From contig NC_084922.1 in assembly GCF_958298935.1 (NCBI RefSeq), positions 2,730,501 through 2,794,500 of the forward strand: a stretch of 64,000 nucleotides of DNA. Reading direction: 5' to 3'. The stretch comes from Phragmites australis. Taxonomy: Eukaryota; Streptophyta; Magnoliopsida; Poales; Poaceae. Made by a program: the position numbers and the translations under genes. Positions within the stretch are counted from its first letter, which is position 1. Every line of letters begins with the position of its first letter. The notes under the pieces are model-generated. The model searched no databases, had not been told where the DNA came from, and was given only the letters and a program-made list of their open reading frames with translations. This document shows positions 33,596-45,500 of this stretch, piece by piece.

Positions 33596-33796
33596 TGTTG
33601 TGAGTAGATATTTTTAGATATAATTATGTGATCAATTAATAAGAGTTGTGTCTATTGAGAAGAGATATCTTCCTAATAGACATATCCTCTCATCATGTCT
33701 TTTCACCATATATAAATATGTAAACATCATAATCAATGAATACATGAGTTGATTGTCTTCATTCTCTACTTCTTTGTCTCTTTATATTCATTTACA
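33596..33796 (+). mobile_element. Copia-type LTR with primer-binding-like site
   Basis: A 201-bp segment begins TGTTGTGAG, contains TATATAAATATG, ends TTTACA, and is followed by ATACGTTATCAACACG. TTATCA(G/A)CACG immediately after an LTR is a common primer-binding configuration in plant copia elements. No second LTR was found. DNA to about 34620 may be its internal region but shows no gag or pol. Confidence 0.55.
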
Positions 33797-35040
33797 ATAC
33801 GTTATCAACACGCTCATCCACTGATGATTGGCCAACCGAGGAAAAAAAAAAGGAAAAACAAGTAAGCTCTACAATGCGCTTCAAAGGCAATTCACTTGGC
33901 TCTACACGACAGGGTTCCTCGGCAAGCAGAAGCGCGAAGCAGACACGCACTTTGTTCACCAATTCGAGCATAATGCCAACAGAAGGAAGAACAGAGACCA
34001 ATCGGCCTCAACACCCAACTAATCTGAGCACGGCGGCAGATTGGCAAACCGCACGAAGACAGTGCCCAGAACACAACAACGAATCCCAGAGGCACGAAGG
34101 CCTTTGCACATCACGGTAAGCCTTGATGGATTCACCAAAGATCTACCTTCATCATGATGGTGTTCTTCCGGCCGCCCTCTCCAACCGATGCCTCGATCAA
34201 GAACGTCAAGAACGTCACCTTTTACACTGGATGCACTGTTGTCGTGGTCTTCCATTTGCCCTGGGACGTGGCCGCCGCTGACACTTAGTCGTGAATGCCG
34301 TGGACGCTGCAACAACCACAGCCGCAGACACTTCTTCCAGGGACGTCAGCGCCATGGTCCTCGCCCCATCCGTCGTCCTAGTGTCGACGCGAACGGCACT
34401 AGACCAAGCCACTCACCGGCCACGGTAGATGACGGCACCGTCATCCACCCTCGGATGCCTCCGCGCGCCCTTGGCTGGTCCCCCACCCACGGCCTCGCAC
34501 CATTCACTAGGAGCCCGACCATCCGTATAAATATGCATTCCAGACCTTTTGTTATCTGGAATCCTGCAATGTTCAATGTGTTTGCTATTAAGCAATCCCT
34601 ATAACATGCAGTTGAATTAACGACCGTGTTAATTTTGCAATTGAGAATTTTCTTACAGAATTACATATTAATTCACCTTAATTAAGCACAAAGAGCTTTT
34701 ATGCCCACAAGTGCTTAATTCAAGCAGAATTAAGATGTAAAATTAAGTGACTATCTCGTCCACTTGATATAACACAATATTTCAAAACTTTGCATATTGG
34801 TCATACACTAGGTAGTACTCTAATACTATTGCAGTATCTACGCGCTATCTCCTTTCGGAGAGGACATCCACCTAGATCCTATGAAAGACACTGAGGAACC
34901 TCCCTATATACGTCATGATCATAATGAAAGGTGAATCATTAAGCTAAAATAGCTAAATTGTATTAATTACAATGTATGAATTTGTTTTAGATGCAATTAT
35001 ACCTCACTTATGTTATGAAAGCTTCAATTTATAATTTAAA
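33797..35040. other. Retrotransposon-like and AT-rich DNA without recognisable genes
   Basis: Frames at 33828-34022, 34188-34604 and on the minus strand are Ser/Arg/Pro-rich with no domain. The 34600-35040 part is AT-rich intergenic DNA. Confidence 0.45.
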
Positions 35041-35041
35041 T

Positions 35042-35478
35042 AAATATGTATTAGGATTTTTGATTAACATAATATTAATAAATATAGATAGTAAAAAATC
35101 AATCTAAAACAATCGAGTAGTGTAGCGGTGTTGCATATTTTTCTTGGAGCAGCTCGTAGGTTCGAGTCTCGGCGAGCGCAACCAAAACAATTTTTTGCAC
35201 CCCATGCCACTGCAGTGAAAGGGGTTTCCCTACTGGTGGACATAATCGACCAGCAGTGAAATATGTATTAAGATTTTAGGTTATTAAAATGTTAATAACA
35301 TATATAGTACATACTCAATCGAAAACATTCGAGTAGTATAGCGGTTTGTTTGGTTTTATTTGGAGCAGGTCGTGGATTCAAGTCTCGGTGCGGCGTAGCC
35401 AAATCAATTTTTTTGCTCTCTGCACCTGCAGTGAAAGGGGTTTCACTGCTGGTGCCCATATTCGACCGACAGTGAAAC
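35042..35478 (+). repeat. 217-bp tandem duplication with tRNA-like pol III boxes
   Basis: Two direct repeats start at 35042 and 35259 (AAATATGTATTA...). Unit 1 has an A-box-like TAGTGTAGCGG (35118-35128) and, 30 bp on, a B-box-like GGTTCGAGTCT (35159-35169), the spacing seen in tRNA genes. Unit 2 has TAGTATAGCGG and a weaker GGATTCAAGTCT. Each unit ends in GCAGTGAAAGGGGTTT, motifs shared with the following CACTA-like region. This could be a tRNA-derived SINE head or a coincidence. It is not a functional tRNA: no cloverleaf with a plausible anticodon was worked out. Confidence 0.5.
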
Positions 35479-37987
35479 CCCTTTCACTGTCGATTGTCCT
35501 TTTGAGCCAGTAGTAAAACTCCTTTCACTTTTGATTGTCCTTTTATGCCGGTAGTGAAGGTCACATTTCATTGCCGGTGGACTTTTTCAGTCGACAGTGA
35601 AAGTCTTCCCTCTATAATACTGCTCGACGCCTCGCGCCCTCTGACACTTAGAAAATTCGTACTTGCAGAAGAACTAGCACTGGGAGCGGATATTGCAAAG
35701 TTGGATGTTACATGACCATTTGAGTTGACCAAACCTTTGATCAAACCAGATATAGAAAGAAATCTTACAACTTAAATGCGCCGATTATATCAGTGGTACT
35801 TAGAGCAATCCAGGCAGGGTTTGCAGGCATTCCACGTAAGATACACAGATGAATATTTTCTCAACGGGGACGGCTCCTTCTAGGTGTATTTCAAGGACTA
35901 GTATGAACTGTACAAGGAAGATGCCCTCGACGTGACTATAGTCAGAGTGTGGACTCTGTAAGTGACTTATGCATATAAATCACGTTATATGATCTTGTAA
36001 TTTGAAATTGCATAGCTAACTTCTCTATTTTGTAGAATGGAGAACCGTGCATGTAGACAACAATTTGATTGTAAAGTATGATTCATCGATCATAGACTTG
36101 TGAACGAGACGCTTGTAAGAGATAGTCAAGACTTCACCGAGAATTACATATTGAAGTGTCTGCTTCACCACTAATACAAGAAATTAGTACTCTTACCCTA
36201 TGGCTATGAGTACGTGCTTGCGCGCCTAGACGTTCTGCTTTTATAGGCAACTCGATTCTAGTACTAATTTGCTATGGTCACTTAATATTCCTACAGCTTT
36301 CATTCCATCCTTCTTATTATCCATCCAGATTTAAGTAAGATCATTATCTTGGACTCACAAAAGAGAGCTCAGACGACTTACCAAAACCTCATTGACATGC
36401 TAAATAGGTAAACTCGATCATTTCATCGTCTCGATGATTGCATCTAAGTTTAATTGGGTTCAAATTCATGTACAGGGCGTACACAAGATACGTAAAAAAG
36501 AGTGTTATTCACTTTCCATTCAGGAAGGAGTATAATGTATAAATCAACTTTTCAGTATGCACGGAATATTCATGCCTTGTATTTCCTACTGAATAAAAAA
36601 GGTTCAATTCGTTCAACTGACGAATTATTTTCTTTTGAAGTGTATGAGGCAGCCACCCAGAAAGAATCGCTGCGCATTTTATGTTCTAACTTTCATGCAC
36701 GGATTCAGCCCAAACGGAGACGCTATCAAGTTCAATGATCTTGACGTATGAAATAACATATCAACATCTTCTTTTTAATTTCTACACGTGTTCAAGGACT
36801 AATTCTTTCGATTCTTCAAACGCAACGATCCAAACTACGTAAAAATGAGTTACAACATGTAGAAATAAATGCCCTTCAAGAACAAATCGTCGGGTTATTC
36901 ATGGAACATGTTATCAAACCAAACAGCGAGTTTGATAAACCAATCGTGCCGTCGACTAGTTACAAACCTTCAGATTACACCGTACCTTTTAGTACAGAGT
37001 ATGCGATAAGGAGAAAGTCTACCAGAGGGTTAGACGGCTTATATATCATCAAATGACATAATTTTAATGAAGGATATTAATTACTATGTATTAATATAAG
37101 GCATGAATTACTATGTATTAATGAAGGTGTATTTCGGAGTTGGTGTCGACAGACGACTCTTCGACAGAATGGCCTTCCAACGATGATGCAAAGGAGGAGC
37201 TAGAAGCTGTGACCCGTCAGTGCGCCCAAGAGGAGGAGGATGAGAGGTTGGCCCGTCAGTTGTGCATTGCGGAGGAGCAAAAAGCAACGTCCCGTAAGCG
37301 TATCCAGAAGGATGAGGACGAGAGGGTGGCTCGTTAGTGCGTTGCGGAGGAGGTTGGATGCTCAAAACGTACTAGCGTTTAGGAGTCAGACTTCGATATC
37401 TTTGACACGCCAGCGAGCCTGGAGCTTAGGCGACGCTACGGTCGATCAGGCGTGGTCGGGTCCTCCGCTCCTCCACCAGCGGCCCTTGCGTCCCCGCACG
37501 TACACACGCCGTCAGTCGTCCGTGCGGAGATGCGGTCCTCATCGCGGGAGAGGTAGAGGGATACTGGACTGGCTCAACTCGACCGACTTTTCGGAGGGTG
37601 ACTTGTGAGACATATTATATATATATGTGTGATATGAATTACTATGTATTAATAAGGTGCCTTTATTATTGATTTACATTGCATGTCTCATTGTATGCAT
37701 ATATTGAGTGGGAGAGAGAGATCGAGGACAGAGAGAAAGGACCGGGCCGAAGTAGAAAGGGGGAGGCACAACACTGCCGGCTGAAACCACCAATCGGTAG
37801 TGATACCCAGGTAATCACTCCCGGTCGAATCTTTCAGCCGACAGTAATAACCACTTTCACTGTAGATCCATGGAGCTGGCAGTGATAGTCCTCCCCGACT
37901 ATCACTGCCCGTTACCCAATGTCAGCTCCAAAACCGGCAGTGAAAGGGATTTTAGAACTAGCAGTAATGTACTGCTCTATAGTAGTG
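35200..37987 (+). mobile_element. Decayed CACTA element with Ulp1-like gene
   Basis: Motifs of the type GCAGTGAAA, CCGGCAGTG and CTTTCACTG(C/T) cluster at 35210-35600 and 37760-37975, and the right end reads CTCTATAGTAGTG (CACTACTATAGAG inward) at 37987. Between them are plus-strand remnants of a Ulp1-like second gene. The left terminus was not identified, so the start is approximate. No transposase (TNP2) fragment was seen, so it is probably a deletion derivative. Confidence 0.6.
35650..36745 (+). pseudogene. Ulp1 (C48)-like protease remnant of a CACTA element
   Basis: Reading across frames and probable introns gives, in order: RWYLEQSRQGLQAFHVRYTD-like and EYFLNGDGSF pieces; RFIDHRLVNETLV; FHSILLIIHPDLSKIIILDS followed by LIDMLNR; and RAYTRYVKKSVIHFPFRKEY. 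It then gives NRCAFYVLTFMHG (about 36670-36712), which fits the catalytic Cys region (family form NLCGYYVCEFMH). The order His-region, Asp-region, Cys-region is that of Ulp1-like proteases in grass CACTA elements. In-frame stops (for example near 35882 and 36174) show decay. Confidence 0.6.
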
Positions 37988-37989
37988 TA

Positions 37990-39360
37990 GGGTCGGGACG
38001 CTAGGTGGACATGGATTCATATGAAAGAATGTTGCTGCCATTACCAAGATCTTTTCTACGATAACGACGATCACCTCTTCTATGCCTTTCGGGGAACCAG
38101 AAAGGTCCACACCATGCATTGATCTCATCGGACCATCACACGTGGTTAAGATCATCTTCAAGGAAGGTATGAACTACATAAACAACTCATTCAGGTTTCT
38201 ATTGACAACGATGTTATCGATGATGGCGAGTGGGTCACAAACAAGCTGGTTGTGTTACAAGATGGGTCTCGTTCAGCAAAAGCTCGTCGAAGTGAAGAAC
38301 CTACAAGGATATGAGCTGTTCGTTGGTTTCAACAGCTCGTTTTTTCTTTAGGGTTTGTCTCCTCATCAGGTGATTGAAATTTTGCATATATCTCGTAAAA
38401 AATCATCCCTGTAAAATAAAATCTTGTTACTCTTTACTGTCCCTATATATGATTTTAAAGTTATAGGGATAGTTTTTACAGTTAAAATGTGACTAAGATA
38501 TAAACAAAATCACAGATAACTGAGAACTACCAATTCTTCTGGAGATGTTGATCAATTGTTGTATATCAATGGAGATGTTTGTCTAAGGAAATGGATCATC
38601 TGACTTGTTGAAGCAAAGTCACAAAAAACAGTAACATGGACAGTAATATGTGAGATGAGCTACAGTCTGCAGCTAGAAAACTAGCCGTAGAGTAACGTGA
38701 GACACTTACTGTAGATCAGGATTATAACATTACTGCAAATTACTGTATCGCTTAAACTTGATTATTCTTTTTTAATTCAACGGTATTATCGCAGTACTGT
38801 TACTCCGTGACTTTAGCAAAGTCAGAGTATCCATTTTCCTTTATCTAATTACTAAAAGTTTGATACATGGAGGTCGTTGGGTTCCGAGGCATGACTGATG
38901 GAGTACATCGATTGTGCAGTGGAGAAATGCTAATAGAGCAACATTTCGTCCTTCTTCCAATTATATGGCCAAGTTATACTTTTATTTAGACTACCATTTA
39001 CAAAGTCTTTCAAAGCAACTTCATTCATATGTATTAGGAAGCGCTTGTAAATCTCTCGCAATCGGGTGGCTAGATTACTTATATTGCAGTGGGCGTTTCT
39101 GGAGCCGGGAAGTTCCCGGATCGCTTTCTCTCTCGTGAACTTTAATTTGTAACCCCGAGATCATTCCAAGGGCACATGAACTCACTCGGTTTACACCAAA
39201 TTATAAGAAAAAACTCATCCTGATTTACCAATGGAAAAAGAACTTTGTCCTGAATCCTGATCTCGTAATCGAAAAAAATGTCCAGATTTTCAAGAAAGAG
39301 TTTATAGAGAGGACCATTTAATTTAATTTATTTAACGAATAAATAGCGAATGTTAGCTAA
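37990..39360. other. Intergenic DNA upstream of LSm4
   Basis: No supportable gene. A short patch at about 38889-38935 (GAGGCATGACTGAT, then GATTGTGCAGTGGA) resembles the RALF-B2 3' flank at 32792-32822. The frame 38082-38351 has no recognised domain. Confidence 0.4.
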
Positions 39361-39596
39361 ACCAGTTTGGTACGGCGGTTTTCTCTCTCCTCTGCTCGTA
39401 CTAGGGCTCCGCGGCTCGCCACCTCCTCCGCTTCCTCTCGCTTCTCACCAAAGGCTAGGGTTTTACGCCCGGAATCTCCGTTCGCCGCCGCCCGTGCGGC
39501 CTTCCACCCCCGCGACGGCGATCTAGCCCCTCCCCCCACCCCCCAAGGCCTCAGTCCCCCGATTCCGGCCTTTTTGATACCCGGATCTTGGGCAAG

Positions 39597-42500
39597 ATGG
39601 TGCTTCTCTCCCCCTGCCCTCCCCTCCTCTCCCCTCTCGATCCCCAAATATGAGATGTTGGTGGCCGTGTCTGATTCGAACTTTTTGTCCTTGCGCAGCT
39701 TCCCCTCTCTCTCCTCAAGACCGCCCAGGGGCATCCCATGGTAAGATCTCGGTGGTTGGCTTCGCCTTTCGTTGTTGTTTTTGTTGTGCGATTCTTGGTC
39801 TGGGTTCTTGTTGGTTCTAATCGGCGAAACTTTTGTGATCTCAGCTCGTGGAGCTGAAGAATGGAGAAACGTACAACGGGCATCTGGTTAATTGTGATAC
39901 ATGGATGAACATCCACCTCAGGGAGGTTATTTGCACCTCGAAGGTGAAATCCCGCGCCTACCGTATTTATGTTGTGATAGGTTTTAGTGAGCACTATTAG
40001 TTAAGTGTGTTGTTTGACTTTGGGGAAACTAGTGTACCTGCGCTCTTTTCTGAAGAAAGAATTCACGGAATTGCAATTGTAATGTGAACAAACAAGCTTT
40101 GTAAAGTTCTCTGGGTTTCCGATTGATCTGTCCTATTAGTTTGTCAATTCCCTTCTCATGGTGTATGATGGTTGGGATTGCAGGACGGTGACAAGTTTTG
40201 GAGGATGCCAGAGTGTTACATCCGCGGGAACACCATCAAGTATCTTCGAGTTCCTGATGAGGTATGGGTTTCTGGCATAATGAGTCTAGTTAGTCTCTGT
40301 TTCATTTTGCTTGGTTGTTTAGATTCTTGTGTTGTGCTTTTCATTTTGTGTCATTACTCATTAGGATCTGTATTTCCCTCCAGGGATCATTTTTGTATTG
40401 CTTGAAAATTTCATCAGTATCTTTTCTTTTAGTTCTTTGTTTTGTTTTCTTTATTGCTTAGGAGTTTGATTGAATAGACTTAGTTCTCAGCTATTTCCCT
40501 CCAGGGATCATTTTTGTATCGCTTGAAATTTTCATCAGTATCTGTTCTTTTAGTTCTTTGTTTTGTTTTCTTTATTGCTTAGGAATTTGATTGAATAGAC
40601 TTAGTTTTCAGCATAAGAATTCCCTACTGTATTAATAAAGACACGATCGCATGAAGTATTTGATCTTTTGTAGTCATTGTGGAGGTTATTCAAGTGAAAT
40701 TCTAAAGCCTTGACAAGCTGAAGATTGATTATCTGAATGGTAGTATCAGCAAGTCAAGCGGCATTTAATACCTAGGTCATAAAGGAAGCTAGCAATTTGC
40801 ATCTCAAATCCCTTGACAAATAAGGCCAAAATGTGCTCTGTTTAAGTACTAGTTGATAAATCTCCTAAAATGCACTTCCTTGTACCTAAATAAAGTCATT
40901 TAGGTATTTGAGTGTCAATTTTTTATTTGACTATCAATATGTATATAGAAGTATTTGTATTCACTACATGAGAGTAATTTTTGCACCAAGTGCCTTGCAC
41001 TTCCATAAAGCTATTTTCTAGTTTTACTATATTATGATAGAGATTAGTTATCAAACCAGCATCTTGGAGACCATGAGAAGCCAACTATTTTTTTTAATGG
41101 AAAACAGTGAGGGAAGCCCTCACTGCAAGCTTTTATTAACCAACAAGCAACACAACCAAATAAACAACGCAAAAAGGGAAAAAAGGAAAAGCAAGAAAAA
41201 AAGAAGAAAGAAGAAAAGGACAAGAGGGAACGCTATACAAAGATCTGTAGCCAGTCTAAGACCATAAACTTAAGAGTAGGGTTCATTCAGTGCGATTGGG
41301 TAAAAGCTGTATCCTTGAAGGATTCCTTCCATCTGAGGAAGTTTGCCGAGGACCTATTAAAGATCATGGCATTCCGCTGTTTCCAGATCTCCCATGCAGT
41401 GATAGAAAACACTTCCATGAAGAACTTATGCTGGAAATTGCTTCTGGCATCCTGGATCATGTGAAAGAAATTCAGCTCTTGATGCCAAGCAAGACCAATT
41501 GCTGTCCAACATCTTCTGCTGAAATTGCTCTCTTAGAACAGGTGGAATGTTGTTTCCTCAATAGCCTGACTGCAAAGCACACAATTATAGTTGTTTCGTT
41601 CAATTCTGTAATTTTTCCTTTTGAGCAGGTTTCTAGAGTTGAGACGATCCTTGAAGAGCAGCCAGGTGAAGACTTTTATTTTTGCAGAATACTTGGAGTT
41701 CCAAATCCAAAGAAAAAGGGTTGGCGGGACCAAGTTTTTAAAAGGCAGATCATAGAACTTCTTAGTCGAATAGGCTTGAGAACCCCAGCAGAAGATTCAG
41801 CTATCATTCTCAGAGTTCTTCTATCGAATTCTATTCAGATGGACTTGCAACTCTTGTAATTCCTGCTGCGCTTGGCCGGAGAGAGGTGTATGGAAGTGAC
41901 TGGTAATATCATTTCCAGCTAAGAACTGGGCTATGGAGATATTTTGATTGATTGCAAACATGTAGAGCGTTGCCAACTGATTCTTCAAGTAGATACCATT
42001 CCACACATCATGCCAAAGGAGAATAGTGGATCCATTTCCTGACGCCCCAAAAGCAATACCCCTAAAATGATAACTGAAATCCATGATGTCTCTCCACCAG
42101 AATGACCCTTTTGCCATTATGACATGCGGGATACGACCTTCGACGTAATGAGTATTCCAAATGAGATTGACCCAGGGAATGTTTGCCTTATTGTAGAATT
42201 TAACAAGGTGTTTTACCAGAAGGGCCTCATTCTGCATGTATAAATTGATAACACCCTGACCACTTTTCTTCTTGGGGGTACAAACCTGCTTCCAGTCCAC
42301 CAAGCACTTACCTTTTAGTGAGAGATCATTCCCTCTCCAGAGGCAGTGCTTTCTAGCCCTATCAATCATCTCAATAACCTTCTTAGGAAGCTTTAAGGTG
42401 CACATAGTGTAGGTTGGAAGGGGAGAAAGGATTGAGTTAACAAGTGTCAAACGACCTGCCATCCTAAGCAGGGAGGATGTGGCAGTTAGCCTTCTTTCCA

Positions 42501-45500
42501 TCTTATTCATAAGAGGAGAGAGGTCCTCTCCTCAACTCTAGGTCTAGTGGTACCCAAAGGCAAACTAAGATAGGTGAAGGGAACCCGCCTTACAGCCAAT
42601 GACCCCGACAAGTTGGGAAACTTTTTCAGGGCTCACATTGATTGGAACCAAACAAGACTTGGAGTAATTTTTAGGGCTCACATTGATTGGAACCAAACAG
42701 GATGGCTTTGAGACATAAGAGTTCTCTTTGGGAGGCCTTCATGATTATAATGGGGTCATCAACATACTGCACAATAGGGAAATCCTCTGTATGGGTAAGA
42801 TTGATAGGTGGTGTAAACAAACCCTTTTGTCGATCCTTGTTTATGATGCATTGAAGGAGGTTTGCAGCTAAGACAAATAAGAGGGGCGATAGAGGGTCTC
42901 CTTGTCTGATCCCTCTTTTACAATGAAATAGTTTCCCTAGGGCTCCATTGAGGACTACCGAAGACCCAGATTCAAGGATGCTTTGGACCCAACTAGTTCA
43001 TTTATCATCAAACCCCATCTATTTCGGCATCATAAGGATAGCTTGGTGTTCAACTATGTTAAAAGCTTGTTCAAAATCCAGCTTTAAAATGATGATTACT
43101 CTCTTGGAGCTGTGACATTGGTGTAAGTACTCATAAGCCCAACCTAAGCAGTCCTAAATTGTTTTCCCTTTAATGAATCCATATTGATTTGCATGAACAA
43201 GCTTTAGGGTCACTGTCTGCAGTCTGTTAGCTAACACTTCTGTTAGCAATTTGAGGGCCACATTCAAGAGAGAAATTGGACAGTAGTCATTAATCTTGAT
43301 CGGGTTATTGACCTTCGGGACCAAAGTGATAAAGGAGCTATTGATGGACTGTAGGTTCAGTCTACCCAAACAGAAGTCATTGAAAAGCTGATAAAAATCT
43401 TCTTTGATGATGTTCCAGCATCTTTTAACAGAACATCCATTGAAGCCATCAGGTCCTGGGGCTTTATTTGAGGGCATGGCTTTAACAATCCTATCAATTT
43501 CCTCTATACAGAAAGGCTCTGACAACCTGTCAAGATCCTCCCTTGGCTGAACAAGGCTATCAAGATCAAAAAGCATAGCTAGGTTGTCTGAGTGACCCAT
43601 CCTTCCTCAGTAAATATCCCAGTCCCCAGATAATAGTAGCCTTTTCCTCATGGCTCGTCACTAGTCTGCCTTCACAATCTTCTAGACTAGTAATTGTGTT
43701 GATCCTATATCTTTCAGTGGCTGCCGCATGAAAAAAGTTTGTGTTTTCATCTCCCAGACAAACCCACCCGATGATGAATCTCTTCCTTCAATACTCATTT
43801 TGAGCCTTCAAGGTTTAAGTGAGTTTGGAGGATGATTATGAAATTGAACTGCTGAATGAATAAAGGTCTTTGCTCTTCAAGTTTATCCATGATCTCTAGG
43901 ACCAAATTACATTCCTTTATTAATGTTATTCAACTTGGAGAGAGATTTGGCCCATTTCTTAAGAACACCTCTGAGCCTTTTGAATTTGACAGTCAATTTC
44001 TGTGCCACATTGCTAGCCTTAGCTGGTGCACTCCAGGAGTTATGCACTAGCTCCATGAAGTTGGATTGATCCACCCAAAAATTCTCAAACCTGAAAATCA
44101 TTGCCTTTGGAATGTTGGTGCCAATCTGAACATAGCAGGGAATGTAATCCGAAGTGGGTCTAGCCTAAGGGATAAGCAGAGAGTTAGGATATGTGATGGT
44201 CCAATTAACTGTGGTGAAACACCAATCAAGTTGTTCCAACAAGGAGTTCTCTTGTATGTTGATTCAGGTGTAATTTCTGCCTTTGAGGGGCACCTCCACC
44301 AGTCATGACTTGCTGATGACTTCATTGAAGATAAGCATATCATTGATGTTCCCACCCGGCCTATTCCTATCATGGGAGCTACGGTAGAAATTCAAGACCC
44401 CCATGATCTTCCAGTTCTCTATGCTCGTCATATCCAAATTAAACATCCATTGTACAAAGTCATCCCTTTCTTCCCCATGACAAGGGCCATAAACAGACGT
44501 GAGTGACCAGTTGTCCGCATTGTGCGCAGCTGTGAAGGATATGGTGAGTGCAAAGCTCTCCGAAAACGTGACCATCCTTGCAAAAAGAGCTCCAATCCAG
44601 CCAACAAGAATCCCCCTATAGGCCCCCAAAGAGGTCACGAAAGCAAACTTATTAAAACGTTTGGGAGCAATTTTCCTCATGAAGGAACTATCAATAACCT
44701 CTTTTTTAGTTTCTTGAAGGCAGAAAATAGCATAGGAGCTCTCTTCAATTTTGTTTCTTACCGCTGGCCACTTGTCTTCATGATTCAGACCTTTGACATT
44801 CCAATTGAGGATGTTCCAACTTCTATAACACGTACTCATTGGTAGCATAGATCCATAAGGAGGAAGGAAGCCTTAGCTCATAGAGCAAGACCAAGCACGA
44901 GGGACCAGCCCTATTGTCGGACTGAGAACAGTAATGGTTGGAGTTAGGATGCACCAAGTCAATATGATGCTCAATTTTTTCACATAAATGAGAGGTAGAG
45001 TGATGAATCAGACGGAACTGGGGGAAATAGGAAGGGTGAAACGCTGCCTCCAATCAAGGGATAAGGGTAGCCAAAGGGAAGAAGAGCTTCTTGCACGAAG
45101 TCTACTGCACCAGACCCAAAGAACTAACTTTCCCGCGGACCAAAAAAACATCTCCATGAGAATGATATCAATCAGCTCATCACAATAGAAGCACACAACA
45201 GCCACAACGAGAATAAACCAAACCAGCAAGATGCAGTTGACATGAGTGCCATCACTGTTCCAGAAGGGCCAGCAAACCATTGTCCAATCCACCAGACCAA
45301 GCACACTAAGCAGCCGAGTGCGGTTAGAACTAAGTACCACCGCCACCAAGGTGAGAAGCAAAAACTGTTAGGTACTACAACCAAAAGGGGGAACAGACAC
45401 CCCAAGTAGTCACAAAATATTAGCTATCATTGTATCTAGATATCCTGACGCATGAGGCCTCCCACTTATAAGCTCGAATCCGGAGTTCCCTTGGCCTCAG

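Noticed and set aside
35110..35185. Functional tRNA gene
   Set aside because: A and B boxes are present, but no convincing acceptor stem pairing or anticodon arm was found, and the second unit is degenerate.
39357..39994. Minus-strand frames over the first LSm4 exons
   Set aside because: Antisense of the CT-rich leader and exons; no domain.
41290..41859. 189-residue plus-strand frame in LSm4 intron 4
   Set aside because: Antisense shadow of the L1 zf-RVT and RT regions.
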